NCBI GenBank assembly: GCA_021234155.1
Contig: JAJEKV010000008.1
Coordinates: 17,722,042 to 17,786,041 of the forward strand
DNA length: 64,000 nt
Source of the DNA: Isoetes taiwanensis
Lineage: Eukaryota; Streptophyta; Lycopodiopsida; Isoetales; Isoetaceae
Direction of reading: 5' to 3'
The position numbers and the translations under genes were made by a program. Of the stretch, positions 14,117 to 26,219 are shown in pieces. The notes beneath the pieces were generated by a model, which ran no database searches, was not told the DNA's origin, and saw nothing but the letters and a program-made list of their open reading frames with translations. Every line of letters begins with the position of its first letter. The first letter of the stretch is position 1.

Positions 14117-15299
14117 GTGAAGTGAAGTGAATTTTATTACGCCTATTTAGACCATCAGGTCCATTAGACAGTCACTCAAGTACGATTCATATGTAAACAT
14201 ATTATAACCGAGTCCAATAGATGTTCCCCATTGACCTGCTCTACTCTCCCTTCCTCCAAAGTATCAACCAACATAAATGTATTACGCTTTAATGATTCGC
14301 TCTCTCAATTACGTCATATCAATAATAAAGTCCGCTAGAATATAAGGTGATAACGTAAAAAAGCGTACCCAGTCTGAAACATATATCATATTTGTCACGC
14401 AATGCCCGATAAGCTGGGCACCACAGGATAGCATGAGTCTCATCCTCCGCCCCGTGGGATCCACGAGACTCTACACACTCTAAAGTCTCGATTGTACCAT
14501 ATACCCACCGACCACCTCCACGCCCAAGTGATGCGCGACTAGTCGCATTCTACAGATAGCATGCCTCTTTTTAGAGATATATCAAAGATTAAGGTATTGT
14601 GCGCGGCAGCGGGATTCATGATCTCCCCAGTAGCATTGCATTTTAGTCCACTGGGCTATGCCCGTGCGCTTCAAGATATGCATTCCTCAACCCATTCACG
14701 CATTCTCTTCTTATTTTGTGCTGGGTCCTCAATTCTAATCCCCATTTACGATCCAAACCAATCCATCAGCGTGCCATCACATGTAAAAGGTTGCCCTTTT
14801 GTGCCAAGCGCGGATAGTCATTATCATGCATCTCTCCCAATTTACTGAGGTATGTAAGGTATCGGCATAGTGCTTCCCCTTCAAGCTGTAGCATGCCACT
14901 TTCTACTAATATCATTTCATAGGGTGTCTGGGTTTTCACACCCAACTCACTATGAAGAAACCTTTTAGCACTTTTTTTCAATTTTTTCCACCCATCTAGA
15001 GACAAGCCAGGCCCCCATACCTCACAGCCATATAAAACCACTGATTGGACTAAAGCTAGGAAGAGCATTTTCTTTAGGCTGAATCTATAGATCTCACCCT
15101 TTGCACACCTTCTTTGCATAGCAAAGAGGGCTTTAATCCCCCCATTCACCCTTTGGTCCACTGTTCTATTCCACCTGTAACTTTTATCCACTATCAATCC
15201 AAGGTATTTATATTCTTTCACAATCTCCACCGGATGTCCTCCGTAAGTGAATGCATATCCATCATCTACTGTAGTGCCAAATATCATTATCTTAGTTTT
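14117..15299 (-). pseudogene. Non-L1 LINE copy A, 3' segment
   Basis: The minus-strand frame 15,287-14,766 encodes the region after the reverse-transcriptase core, with YKYLGLIVD, a Trp/Arg-rich thumb and YGCEVWGPGLSLDGWKKL. Downstream the frame is broken, with recognisable remnants to the TC-rich tail. Its upstream half lies 7.8 kb away at 23,075-23,757 because an L1 element is inserted at 15,300. The reading frame joins exactly across the insertion once one copy of the 14-bp duplication is removed. Confidence 0.85.
15286..15299. repeat. Target-site duplication, left copy (L1)
   Basis: The sequence attatcttagtttt here is repeated exactly at 23,075-23,088 and flanks the L1 insertion. Confidence 0.95.
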
Positions 15300-16717
15300 A
15301 CTTGAGGATCAAAAACAATGGTCCAGACCAAAAAAATGACGTGCGCCATTTTTCTTGATTTGTTTGTCCTTTTCCCGGATTTTTCAGTTCAAACCCCTTT
15401 CTTGCCAATTCTCCCTTGAAATTCATCAATTTCTGCTTCATCTGGCTTGAATTTGAGAGTGATCTGCCTGGTTTGCCCCGTAGAGGGCCGCTTTTATCAA
15501 ATTCCTCATGCTTTGAGCTATTGATGGACACCAAAATCTTCACAATTATCAAACATGGCTCAAGATTTACCCGTGGTTTTCTTCCGGGCTCATCTTCCCG
15601 AACTATGGAATTCTTTGATAATTAACACCTTCTTCCCAGATTCTCTATTCCGCAAGAGTACACATTTGTCCCGAAATGCGTTGAATTTGAAAAAGAGAGA
15701 TGCTTAATTCATGGCTGGAGGAATTCATAGGTGACAACAAGACTTCAAAGAATGTGGAATTTTCAGAGTTAATTGTGATTGGGCGGATGAAAAGATCATC
15801 GTGAAGGTTTATTCGAGAGAATTAGGAAACGGAATTAATTGGTCTTTGAATGGTTTTCTTCAAGCAAAAGCTTTCACAAATTGGATTTGCATGGCTTATG
15901 GTTTGGCAATCCGACCTCTTCTAGTTAATTTTGATTCTATCTAATCGGTTCTATCCCCTGTTTTCTTCCTTTCCCCTTACGGGCTCTCATTTCCGTCCCG
16001 CGCTTTTGTTGTTTCAACTTTGTGCCTTTACCAATGGCCTTAATTTCCTCAAGTAAACCCTAAAATTTATCCTTTCTTCACTCCTTAGCTAAATTTCCTC
16101 GCATGAACGATCCAATGTTCTTCAAAGCTTGATTTCCTTTCAAGAGAAGCCGCCAAGAAACGATCCTGTTCGGGCTTTGCCAATTTGCCGCTTCTACTCT
16201 GAAATGGATCCAATCTCTCATGAAGTGCCCATTCGGGATAATCTTTCACTTGATCCCGACGCGGGGCACTATTCACCCCATTGATCCAAATACCGCATCC
16301 CACCACCATATGGGGTAACGAGAATTGACAGAGTTCTTGAATGAGATGAACATCCGGATGATGGACTAAAGAGAACTAGACCTCCTTATCTTCAAAGAAA
16401 GCAAAATGAGACTCTACGGGTGGTATTTCTCTTAATCTTCCCATTGTTCATTCTAGAGTTGATGCTTTATCCAATTAAAATTGTCATAATCAAGGTCCAA
16501 AAATGTGGGATTAAGCTTGACAAACTCCGGGCTTTTCTTCTTAACCTAAATAAAGGTATTATAATCCAAGTCAAGCATCGGCTTAATTTCCCTTACATTA
16601 TGCTTGAGTGTGGGAATGCAGAACTGACTAATTTCTTTTCTCAACTATGGTCCCCTGACCTTTGAAACCACTTAGCTGTCCTTTCTCAAATGGCATCCAA
16701 AACTTGATATTGAACAA

Positions 16718-17752
16718 ATGAACAACCTCTGTATTGCCTCAACCTCGCTTTTTGGACTTAATCCTATATATTGGGATGAAGAATGTTTCAAACTCCTATT
16801 TAACACCATTGGCACCTATATTTCTACTGAATACTCTCCATCTAAACCTCCACGTGCCTTTGTGCAGCTTGACCTTTCCAAAGACATCCCTATCTCCATT
16901 CCTTTTATAGATGCCTTTGGAGTAGAGTCTTCCTTAGCTCTTAGATGGTCTGGATTGCCATCCCAATGCCAAAAATGTTTACAAAGACATTTCTGGTACT
17001 CTGACTGTAAGTCTTTCACAGCTTCACTTCAAACCAGCAGAGATAATGTGATTGAAGGGGAGAAAATAGCAGGCTCTACTCAACTTCGCCCAGGTGATAA
17101 CTCTAAGGAACACTCTGATAGTGAGGGAGTGATCCAAACAAATGAATCCAAGGGGCTGGACACATTTCACAAATTGCCTGAGAATGATAATTTCAAATGG
17201 ACCAAAGTCAATGGCAGCTACAAAAGGATTCAGAAACAGAAAGCAGTAAGGGAGCAGATTAAAGCCAAGGAAAAAATCCTTGAGGACAACTCCTTTAGGT
17301 ATAAGAAGAACACTGGTATAACAATTGGGGAGCCAAAACTGTTGGTTAAAGGTACTACTCCAGAAAAAGTTAATCATGCTTCCCATGACTTATGTTTGAC
17401 TCTGACCAATATCATCAAGGATGCTAGAAGACAAGAAAAGGGCCATTGTTACAATCTTATGGACTTTCCAATCAAAAATGTCAGCAAGACCGGATCATTA
17501 ACTATAAAATCTCAGGATAAAGCTAAACAGAAAATGAATTCTACTGGAAAGAATTCACAGACCTCTTCTGCTACTTCAGCAAGCCTAACTCAACAAAATA
17601 TAACTCCTAATGTGCCTCATTGTCAATCAGACTTGGTACTGTCCAAATCTGTTTGCCATACCAATGAAATCAACTATGATGGAAACAATCTGCAACAAGG
17701 GAGTGTGAATCAACATCAAGATAAAAGGCGCTATAGGTCAAAACGCTTTTAG
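16718..17752 (+). CDS. L1 ORF1-like gag/RNA-binding protein
   Basis: A 344-codon open frame starting at ATG 16,718. The first 90 residues resemble the second half of the DUF4283 plus zinc-knuckle region of plant L1 ORF1 (WDEECFKLLFNTIG, then a VQLDLSKDIP block). They are followed by a CCHC-like knuckle, CQKCLQRHFWYSDC, in which the His falls one position earlier than in the usual CX2CX4HX4C. The rest is Lys/Ser/Asn-rich and low in motifs. The true ORF1 probably began upstream: the frame at 16,420-16,665 looks like its displaced N-terminal part, so this frame is likely 5'-truncated by a frameshift. The role in the family is binding element RNA for the retrotransposition particle. Confidence 0.65.
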   Translation: MNNLCIASTSLFGLNPIYWDEECFKLLFNTIGTYISTEYSPSKPPRAFVQLDLSKDIPISIPFIDAFGVESSLALRWSGLPSQCQKCLQRHFWYSDCKSFTASLQTSRDNVIEGEKIAGSTQLRPGDNSKEHSDSEGVIQTNESKGLDTFHKLPENDNFKWTKVNGSYKRIQKQKAVREQIKAKEKILEDNSFRYKKNTGITIGEPKLLVKGTTPEKVNHASHDLCLTLTNIIKDARRQEKGHCYNLMDFPIKNVSKTGSLTIKSQDKAKQKMNSTGKNSQTSSATSASLTQQNITPNVPHCQSDLVLSKSVCHTNEINYDGNNLQQGSVNQHQDKRRYRSKRF

Positions 17753-18484
17753 TATTATCGACCCAAGGATATTAATTTAGATCCCGATTTATGTAAGAGC
17801 AAAGTATGTTATCCCTCTAACGCTCTTCCCCGCACCACAATCAACCCGGTTTTCTCACTCCCCAAAACAGTCTTCTCCTATCTCTCCGGTTACGCCTTCT
17901 CTCGCCATCTCTTATTGATTTGGATTATCCCATTATAAATGTGCCCCTTAGTCCTCCAAAATATCCAATGGGTTGCAGATCAGCTGGCTTCATCGCAAAT
18001 GGCTCCCTCGACTTCGGAAGATAAGGATCAATCACACCGAAAGAGAGGTTAGTAATTTGGATTCTTGTGACTATGTCCCCTGGCGAGACTCCACAAGGTG
18101 CGAAGAGGAGGAGCAACATGAAAATCCTGTGCAAGTTAATCTTCCCCGCTCCTTTAAATAATCTTGAAATTAATTCTATGTTTCAGGTTTATCCCGGTGG
18201 TTATTCTGATAATAGTGACCATAGTGATAATAGTGAGGGTGGGATAACCTAATTGATAAAGAGAATTGGGGAAGGAAGAGTATCTTCTTGAAAAATTTCA
18301 TCAAACCATCTCGTCACGACAAAGATCATCCAAATAGTAAATCTAGAAAGAAGGCTAGGGACAACAAAGGAAAGTCTCTGTGTCGGGTTGAACAAAACCC
18401 CTCTCAAAATACTAGGAGCAAAAAGAAATCCAAATCTTATAGACTCTGACTTTTCCCTCTTCCTTTCTTATTTTCCTTCTAGAT

Positions 18485-21400
18485 ATGAAGATTTTATCTT
18501 GGAATCTTAGAGGAATTAAAGGCCCTCTTAAGAGAAGAAGAGCCATTGCTCAAATCAGGCTATATAAAGCTGATATTATTCTTCTTCAGGAGATTAAGCT
18601 TCCCTCCTTTGAAGCTAGCAACTTGGGTGATTGGATATATCCAAATTCCTCCTCTATTTGGATTGATTCTGTGGGGGCGAGTGGTGGCCTTGCTATCATT
18701 TGGAGGGCTGATCTTAATCATATCTCTTGCTACAATGGCCCTTCCAGATCATGGCAAGCTGTTACTTTTTCTGTTTCCAATTCTGTCTTTGGTATTGTTA
18801 ACATCTATGCTCCAACTAATCCAAACGATAGAGAACCCGCTTTGGAAAGAGATCAACTCTTGGCTAGCCTCTCAAAACTTGGACAACCGGATTATTGTTT
18901 GGGGACTTTAATAACACTCCTTCGGGACTGAAGTTAGGGGAACAAAATTAATATGACTAGATCTAAGAGACAAGCTTTGGGATTCCCTTATTTCTGATAA
19001 TGGCCTGATTTATATCCCTCCTCATTTGCCAACTATACTTGGTCAAATAAGCAAAAAGATAGAGCTAGAGTCTATTGTACTTTGGACCCGATTCTATGTC
19101 TCTAATCCCTCCACCTTCCTTGATATAATTTATGTCTCTAGTGATGAGGGTACTTCTATCTCGATCATCAACCTCGCCTTCTTCATACTTCTCATGTCAT
19201 TAGGATCCAAAGGCAGGGAAGTACCCCTTTTAAGTTCAATACATCTCTCTGAATAATGAGAATTTCGCTCTCGGTTTTGTGCTTTTACGAGGATCTCTCT
19301 CCGTTAGAAATATAAGTATGCATCGGGGCAATGGGTTCTATTCTAAAATCAAAGCTATCAAATCTTGGATTAAGAAATGGTCCAAAGATAGGCACCTTCA
19401 GGTGAAATGGAAAAAAACCCAGCTTCTTATGCTAATGAAAGAAATCGATCTTTACTTCAAAGATGATCCAACTAATCTAAACACGCAAGTAGGAGAGGAA
19501 GTTCTTGAAAGAAAGATTAGAAATATTGAGGAGATAGAAGCTAAAGGGTCAGCCATCGGATGTAAAATCAAATACTCCAACCAAATGGATTCCGGCAGCT
19601 CAAAGTTCTTTTTTGGGGTAGCTAAAAGTAGGGTGCTCAAAATTCTATAATGTAAGTAGAGGATGATAGTGGGGAAAAATACTCTTCTCACTCTGAAATT
19701 TCTTCTTTCTTTAGAGACAAGTATATGGATATTTTTATGAGCAAATCTATTCTGATATGGCCAAGGCAATGACTTCAAAAATCTGGTCAATGGTATCCTC
19801 CACGATGCTCCCGGTTATGAATGCTTAACAGATGTGACCCTCCTTCCTGAATGAGATCCTAACTACCCTTTCCTCTCTCGAGGAAAATCCCCTGTCCCGA
19901 TGGGTTGCCACCCCAATTTTTATGTTAAGTTAAAGGATATCCTCAAAGATGACATTACTTCCATGGTTCATGACTTCTGGAATAATGATTGTCTTCAGAC
20001 TTCTATTGCCAGTGGATTCATAGCTTTGATCCCAAAAGTTGATCATCCAAATAAATTTCAAGATTGGAGACCTATCTCTCTCACTAATACTTCCTATAAG
20101 CTTTGTGCCAAGATTATTGCTCTGAAATTATGACTATCTTCAAAGGAACATCGGTCCCAATCGATTGACTTTTCGCCCCAAGAGATACATTCTGGATAAT
20201 TATGTGGCAGCCATGGAGGGATTACACTGGAACAAAACTTCAAACCAGAACTGCATCTTACTTAAACTGGATTTCAAGAGAGCCTTTGACTCGGTCAGAT
20301 GGGATTTTCTTGAATTTGCCATGGTCAAGCTTGGGTTTCATCCTAAGCTTATTAAGCTCATCCTTGGGCTTAATCTTAGATCCAAATCAGCTGTGCTTAT
20401 TAATGGTGTGCCCTCTGGTTTTTTCTCTTTATCCTGTGGAGTTAGACAGGGATGTCCTCTTGCTCCTTACCTCTTCCTAGTTGCAGCTGAACTGCTTACC
20501 AGAGTCATTACTCACTATCAGAAAAATGGCTTCATTAAAGGACTCAAGCTCCCCAACTCAGATGAGTATCTTACCATGCTTCAATATGCTGATGATACTT
20601 TTTCCTTCCTTGAAGCTGATTTGCCTAATATTGACTGCTTCCTTAAAGTCATTTATCAATTTTCAGCTGCCTCTGGTATTTATCTAAATGTCAATAAGAG
20701 CTTAATTATTGGTGATCTTCCTCATCAGCAGATCCTGGGTATTAATGTTCTTCCTGTGGGTCAAGCCACTAAGCTCTTAGGGATGCCTCTATCTATAAAT
20801 CAGAGCTTGAAAGGGCTGTGGGATCCTATTCTTCAGAGAATTAAGAAAAAGCTGAATAATTACAGAAATTATCTCACTCTAGCAGGTAGAACTATCATTG
20901 CAAACTCGGTTCTTGCGAGCTCTCATGTCTACTTTTCCACTGCTCTAATTGCCCCTAAGTGTATTTATCTTGAGCTCCAAAAAATTATAAGAAACTTTAT
21001 TTGGAATGGCAAATACCGTCAATTGGAACTCTATCCGCAAGACTAAAATAACAGTGGTCTTGGTCAGAAGGACCTTTTTCTTCAAGCTCAATCTCTTGCG
21101 TGTAAATTTGTTTGGAGAGCCATCTATGGGGCCAGTCTCCTGCTCATAAGTTCATCGGAACCTGGATCAATCTTAGTCACCCTTCTGGTCATCCATCTGT
21201 TCATCATTTGTTACCAAACTCAGCCTTTACTCAATTGAAAACTGCTCCTAATATCTCTCCTTTGATGAAGAATCTGATTAAGGCTTGGAATTCTATTTCT
21301 CCCCACTATCAATTTATCTCATCCGATCATTTGCACTCTGATATGCCTATTTTTACGGAATCCTATCTTTCTTAATCATAATTCCAATGTTAAAACAATC

Positions 21401-22250
21401 AAACATCCTAGGATCCGCAAGAAATGGCATGATGCTGGTCTTTATTACATTAGAGATCTTTTTAATGGATGTAGGCTGATTTCTTGGACTGCTCTCAAAA
21501 ATATCATCAAAGGTACATCTTCTGACAGGAAAGTATATCTCCTTATCAAGCCTTATTTGGCAAATCTTTCTCCTAACTTCGGAAAGGTGACCTGGTCCCT
21601 CAATGGTAAGTTTGACTATAAAGTGAGAGATATTTATAAGTGCCTTTCCCATGATCCTACTAATATTAAGGCTATGACCAAATGGGGTATCAATTTTACT
21701 TTCGATTAAGAGAGCTCTTCAAGAATGTATGGGACTCTTCGCCCTCAAAAATTTCCCTCAGATATGGCTTATTGCTAATGGCGGTTTAAGTAACTTACAA
21801 TCCCTTTCCAAAAATATCCTAATGTTATGCGGTGCCCTTTAGGTTGCAATGAGATTGAAGATATGTGTCACATTTTCGGTTGCACTAAGTTGAATAGTTT
21901 CGAATTGATTGCTTGGAAAATTTGGATTTCACTATGATGGAAATTTGCTTTCCTTGATCCAAAATCGGTGACACCTTTAAAACACTTGTTATTTTCATTG
22001 CCCTTTGGAATATTTGGAAGGCTAGGAATCGTGTTTTATATGGGAAGAATAGACCTTCGGTTTTTACGGATCAAAATGAACTTCCAATTTGATTTTGAAA
22101 CTATTGCTCTTTGCTCATAAGAATAAGGTTGGAACTAATCATGACAGAAATGGGAGCTTCATGGAGCTTCTGGGATTTTATAATTTATTTGCTTCCAATC
22201 TAAATATTGTAGATTCTAATGTTTTATTTTCCGATGAAACTAGAATATCT
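18485..22250 (+). pseudogene. L1 ORF2: endonuclease-reverse transcriptase, frameshifted
   Basis: An APE-type endonuclease begins at ATG 18,485 (MKILSWNLRGIKGP, then LLQEIKL and VNIYAPTN) and loses frame near 18,880, where VWGL continues in another frame. Reverse transcriptase resumes at 19,900-20,133 (FIALIPKVDHP, WRPISLTN). It runs on in frame 20,165-21,046 with KLDFKRAFDSVRW, GVRQGCPLAPYLF and the catalytic box YADDT. A zf-RVT-like motif, CPLGCNEIEDMCHIFGC, lies near 21,840-21,890. Several frameshifts and stops disable it. The domain order is that of plant L1 ORF2. The end point is approximate. Confidence 0.85.
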
Positions 22251-23074
22251 TAACTTCTGGTAGTGGGGATGGAGCAAAAAAATTGATGATAGCTCGCCAT
22301 TCAGCCCGCACCCCAGGTGGATTCAGGTCATGAAGAATGATATTGCAACATCTATGGAGTCGTTTCTTATGAAAAAGGGGACGATGAGATATCCTAAGGA
22401 AAGTGAGGATCTTTGGGCATCTATCTTCTTAGAGGGAAGTGGTTGAGATCCATTGCCTTTGGGCCTTCTTGGCCAATCATCACTTTCTTCTCAATCGAAA
22501 GCCGGTTAACAAGATACGTAACCATGTACTACAATCACAAACTTATTGCTGATCCAGTATGGCTCCCTGCTCGATATTACCTGGAGGACAAGGATAAATT
22601 CAGTGCTCTTCTACTCAAATAATTGGGGCCCAAATCAATACCTCTTTGGATCCATCACCCCTTTCAATGCCTATTTCAATGATTGCTTCTTCAATGATCA
22701 CGGGACCCCCTTCCATAGCCATCATTAATCACACCCTTGCTCTTATCTAATCGGGGATCTATCTATGTCTCGGGAAGGATTGCCTTTTTGCGGGTTTTTG
22801 CGGTTCAAGCTCGAGTGGCCTCCTCAACAACTGAATTCAGATTTTTGGACCGGTTCACACGGAAGATCATTTTCTTCTACCGGCTTATCGGGCCGCTTAC
22901 CTCCTCTTAAATTTCTTGTTAGGCTTGTTTATTCTTGAGCTCATATTCATAATATGATGCTCTTAAATGTTCTGTTACTTTTTCATGTGCTGCCTTATAA
23001 AGCACAAACATGCTATGTTCCTGAGATTTTATAATTAATGGTAAAACTGACTCTTGCTATCAAAAAAAAAAAAA

Positions 23075-23088
23075 ATTATCTTAGTTTT
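23075..23088. repeat. Target-site duplication, right copy (L1)
   Basis: Exact copy of 15,286-15,299, immediately after the poly(A) run of the L1 element. Confidence 0.95.
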
Positions 23089-23757
23089 GTTCAAATTCAC
23101 CTGCATGCCCGTGGTAGCACAGAAAGCCTCAAGGACCCTTAGGTGTCTTTGCATGCCTTTGCAACTTCTAGACAACAACACTATATCATCCGCATAGAGG
23201 AGCAGTGATATTACATATCCTGCAAGCATCATACCGTCTCCTCCCAGAGACACAATCCAGTTTTCCAGGTCATCAATAAATATACCAAACAGGGTAGGAG
23301 ACAAGGGGCAGCCTTGCTTAACTCCCATATTACTATGAACTTGTGTTCTGCAAGATTCAAAATATGGCGAAGATAGTTGAACAACTACCTTATCATACAA
23401 CATTTTGACAGCTTCTCTTAATGACACAGGTATTCCCACCCGGTCCATTGCCTTCCACAGATTCTCTCTGTCCACCATGTCAAAGGCTTTAGTATAGTCT
23501 ACAAAACATGCAAATAGAGGCTTTCGGATCCCCTTCACAGTATCAATCATTGCTCTGAGAGTTACTAGATGATTGGTTGTGCATCTTTTTGGTCTAAAAC
23601 CAGCTTGCCCTCTAGCCCGCACCTCTTCCTTCTCTGCCCAGACACTTATCTTGCGCTCAATGATATTAGCAAACAATTTAGCAAAAAGATTACTTACCAT
23701 TATCATGCGATAGTTACTGGGGTCGCTCTCGTCACCAGCTGATATCGAACAATGCTA
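23075..23757 (-). pseudogene. Non-L1 LINE copy A, reverse-transcriptase segment
   Basis: The minus-strand frame from 23,706 encodes a reverse transcriptase core. The boxes are AGFRPKRCTTNHLVTLR, CFVDYTKAFDMVDRENLW, GVKQGCPLSPTLFGIFIDDL and LLLYADDIVLL, followed by TGMQVNLNKTKI, where the L1 insertion cuts it. The preceding codons (DESDPSNYR) reach about 23,757, where homology stops, so the copy is 5'-truncated. Its continuation lies at 15,299-14,117. The RT core itself is open, so inactivation is mainly by truncation and insertion. Confidence 0.88.
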
Positions 23758-24903
23758 TTGGAGAGACTAGAGATGTGCATACATCGCATTCACTTGAATA
23801 ACACCATACTGTCTCAAAAATGCCCAATCGACTCTTTTCGATTCATGTACAATCTAAAAACAAAAGACATCAAGACAGAGCAGAAAGAACTCCCCTTTCA
23901 AACCATTAATAAGCCTCCACACAAAAAATGAACAACAAAGAAATATGAAAACACACTCTCCATGTGCAACACCTTGTTTCCTTTGCTCATATATATATAC
24001 CACCTTGATCATGTCTATTTTCTCTTTTTCCTTTGCAGATATCTAGATTGTCTAGAGCTAGTTGGAGCAGAAAACATCAAATATCAACTTGTTGGCACTT
24101 TATTACATGCCCCAATTGTTAGCTGCCTCTTTTGACATACTAGACATAGATTTTGACTTGAATCTTAGTCAGTGTATTTTAGAATTTATGGCATTTGAGA
24201 TAGGCTTGAATCTCAGGATGCAGAGCAATCTAAGCTAAAATCCCTTCTGCCAATAATGTCTTGGTGTTTTTACCCCTAAAGACTATGTCCTACACAAAAA
24301 TCCAAACTCATCCTTCAATATTCCCATAAAATACAAAATCTTAAATCCATTAAATCAGTTCATTGGTAGAAATTATAAAAAAAACTCCAAATAAGCAAGG
24401 TTTCATTAATTAGAGAAATTTCGTTTTCTCGTTTGACAACGAAATAGGTCGTGGTCACCCCGGAGATGGTAAGAAATGATTCCTCTCAACCAAAATGAAG
24501 CGTTAATAATTGTTAGTTCTGTTTGAAAAAAGTAACGATGTAAATTTGAATGCAGCGCCTAGCCTATAGCTGTCCTAACAATAAGTGTGGGGATTGGCGG
24601 CATCACTAGTGGTCGTGGGATCGCCATGGCGGCGTTTGGCGACAACTAGTGAAGGCAAAATATAAAGAGCACACACCGTGTGCTACCAGTCAAGATGCTC
24701 TCTGGGAGGTATATCCGTCTCTGAGAATCGCCCGCCGCGATCTTCGAGACGACTTTGTTCATGCAATTCAATGTTGACAAAACAATTAAACAAAAAAGGA
24801 TAACACATAGGGTAGCCAAATAGAGGTCTACATATAAATATAACGGGTCCATATATTAGCACAAATTTTGTAAACAAAGCCCAGCACAATTATGAAGGCG
24901 TTT
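23758..24903. other. No gene recognised
   Basis: AT-rich sequence with a few short frames and no domain. The short frames at 24,646-24,889 on the minus strand overlap each other in two phases and look random. Confidence 0.5.
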
Positions 24904-24978
24904 TCACTGAGTTTCTTTTACAGACTCTGGATCCAGGCCAAGTTGAGCAGCTATTCTTGCAACATGCTCCTTTCCAAT

Positions 24979-25144
24979 AACGAGTGTTTGTGACAGGTTC
25001 ATTTCTGTGTATCCAGTTGTTTCTGGCATGTCAACATCCATTGCGGCAGCTGCCTCTCTCAAACGAGCGTCTGTGACAGGTCCATTTCTGTGTATCCAGT
25101 TGTTTCTGGCATGTCAACATCCATTGCGGCAGCTGCCTCTCTCA
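24979..25144. repeat. 83-bp tandem duplication in the pseudogene 3' end
   Basis: Two copies with period 83 (tgacagg at 24,991 and again at 25,074) differ at only a few positions. They cover the segment encoding AAAAMDVDMPETTGYTEM on the minus strand. Because 83 is not a multiple of three, the duplication breaks the frame. Confidence 0.9.
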
Positions 25145-26011
25145 CACACTCTGACATATCTGAAGCATTGCTTTTAGCGCTATCCAACAATTCGTCCTGC
25201 AATGCCAAAGAAAATTCAGTAGAGGAAACCAACTTCTGTCTTTTTGGTGAATGGTCGGCAGATGTTCTCTCACTTCGGAGTCAGCCGTGACATTCCATGT
25301 ACTCAAAATTAGAAGCGGCTTCTCTAGGCACCGGTTATTACTTTGGCGATAAGGAGTCAATGTTCTTGTTCAGTGCTTCAATCTTTTCGAACGTAGGATC
25401 TAGTTTTGTTGATTCCTTCTCGCCTTCTCTAGCGCCTCCCTTTGCTTCCTTCAAATTTCTTCGAACTTTTGATCCAGTATGCCTAGCAAATGATCCATCT
25501 TCTTGATCCGTTTTCCTGTGTTATATTAATATTCGGCATGTCGGAACTGATAGGCCTATCATCTACAGCTGTTTCAGGCCTACCATCTTGCTCTTCTGTG
25601 TCAGGCCTTGCCATTTTCTCAAGAATCTCGAAGAAAGATCTAAGGAACCGGCAAACCTTGTCATCATATTCAAAAGCAACACTGCTTGCATCAAAGCAAC
25701 CCTTGACGCAGTTTCGCCTGAGAAGAAATCCAGAACGCAACCTTCTAATGGAACCAGCTCCTTCACTAAGTAATAAACATAAGAAGTTTTTGCTTGGCTC
25801 TTAAGGATGAAGTCGCCTTTCATAGCTGCCTAGGAGAACTTGGGTTTACCTGTAAATAACTCCAAATATTTTCTTTTTGTTTTCATGTCCACCTCCTCGT
25901 TACCAGTAATTGGATATTTTGGAAGAGGCGTGCTTTTCGGTGCTTTGGTCACTTGAGTCAGTCATAGCTCCAAGTTGGGCTTGACAGTCACCACACGAGC
26001 GTCACTTCTGT

Positions 26012-26023
26012 TTATCGTCATGT
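26012..26023. repeat. Target-site duplication, left copy (truncated L1)
   Basis: The sequence ttatcgtcatgt is repeated exactly at 26,208-26,219. Confidence 0.9.
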
Positions 26024-26207
26024 TTTTTTTTTTTTTTTTTGAAGGTAAGAAATTTTTTATATTAAACAGATAGGAAGAATTACAACATATGGCCTCTCAC
26101 AGACCAGATAAAGTTTAAGCATAGAGACCCCACATGGATCAGATCTCATATCCGTAGCTTCTGTACTAATGTGCTTTACTCAACCTCTTCTTCTATCCAT
26201 CCAGTAC
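26024..26207 (-). mobile_element. 5'-truncated L1 3' end
   Basis: A 184-bp insert on the minus strand. It ends in TTTAATATAAAAAATTTCTT, then ACCTTC and a poly(A) run (the T run starting at 26,024 on the plus strand), the usual look of a plant L1 3' terminus. A perfect 12-bp target duplication flanks it. Removing it restores a continuous stretch encoding YYVSHMTINRSDARVV in the methyltransferase-like pseudogene. Confidence 0.88.
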
Positions 26208-26219
26208 TTATCGTCATGT
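26208..26219. repeat. Target-site duplication, right copy (truncated L1)
   Basis: Exact copy of 26,012-26,023. Confidence 0.9.

Larger units (their letters stand above)
15300..23074 (+). mobile_element. Plant L1-type LINE, about 7.8 kb, nested in LINE copy A
   Basis: The element is bounded by a perfect 14-bp target duplication and ends in a poly(A) run at 23,062-23,074. Order: a 5' region of about 1.4 kb with remnants of the ORF1 N-terminus, ORF1 (16,718-17,752), a spacer, a frameshifted ORF2 with endonuclease, reverse transcriptase and zf-RVT motif, and a 3' region to poly(A). The length is near full size for plant L1 elements. Numerous frame breaks mean it is no longer autonomous. It must be younger than LINE copy A, which it interrupts. 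Confidence 0.9.
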
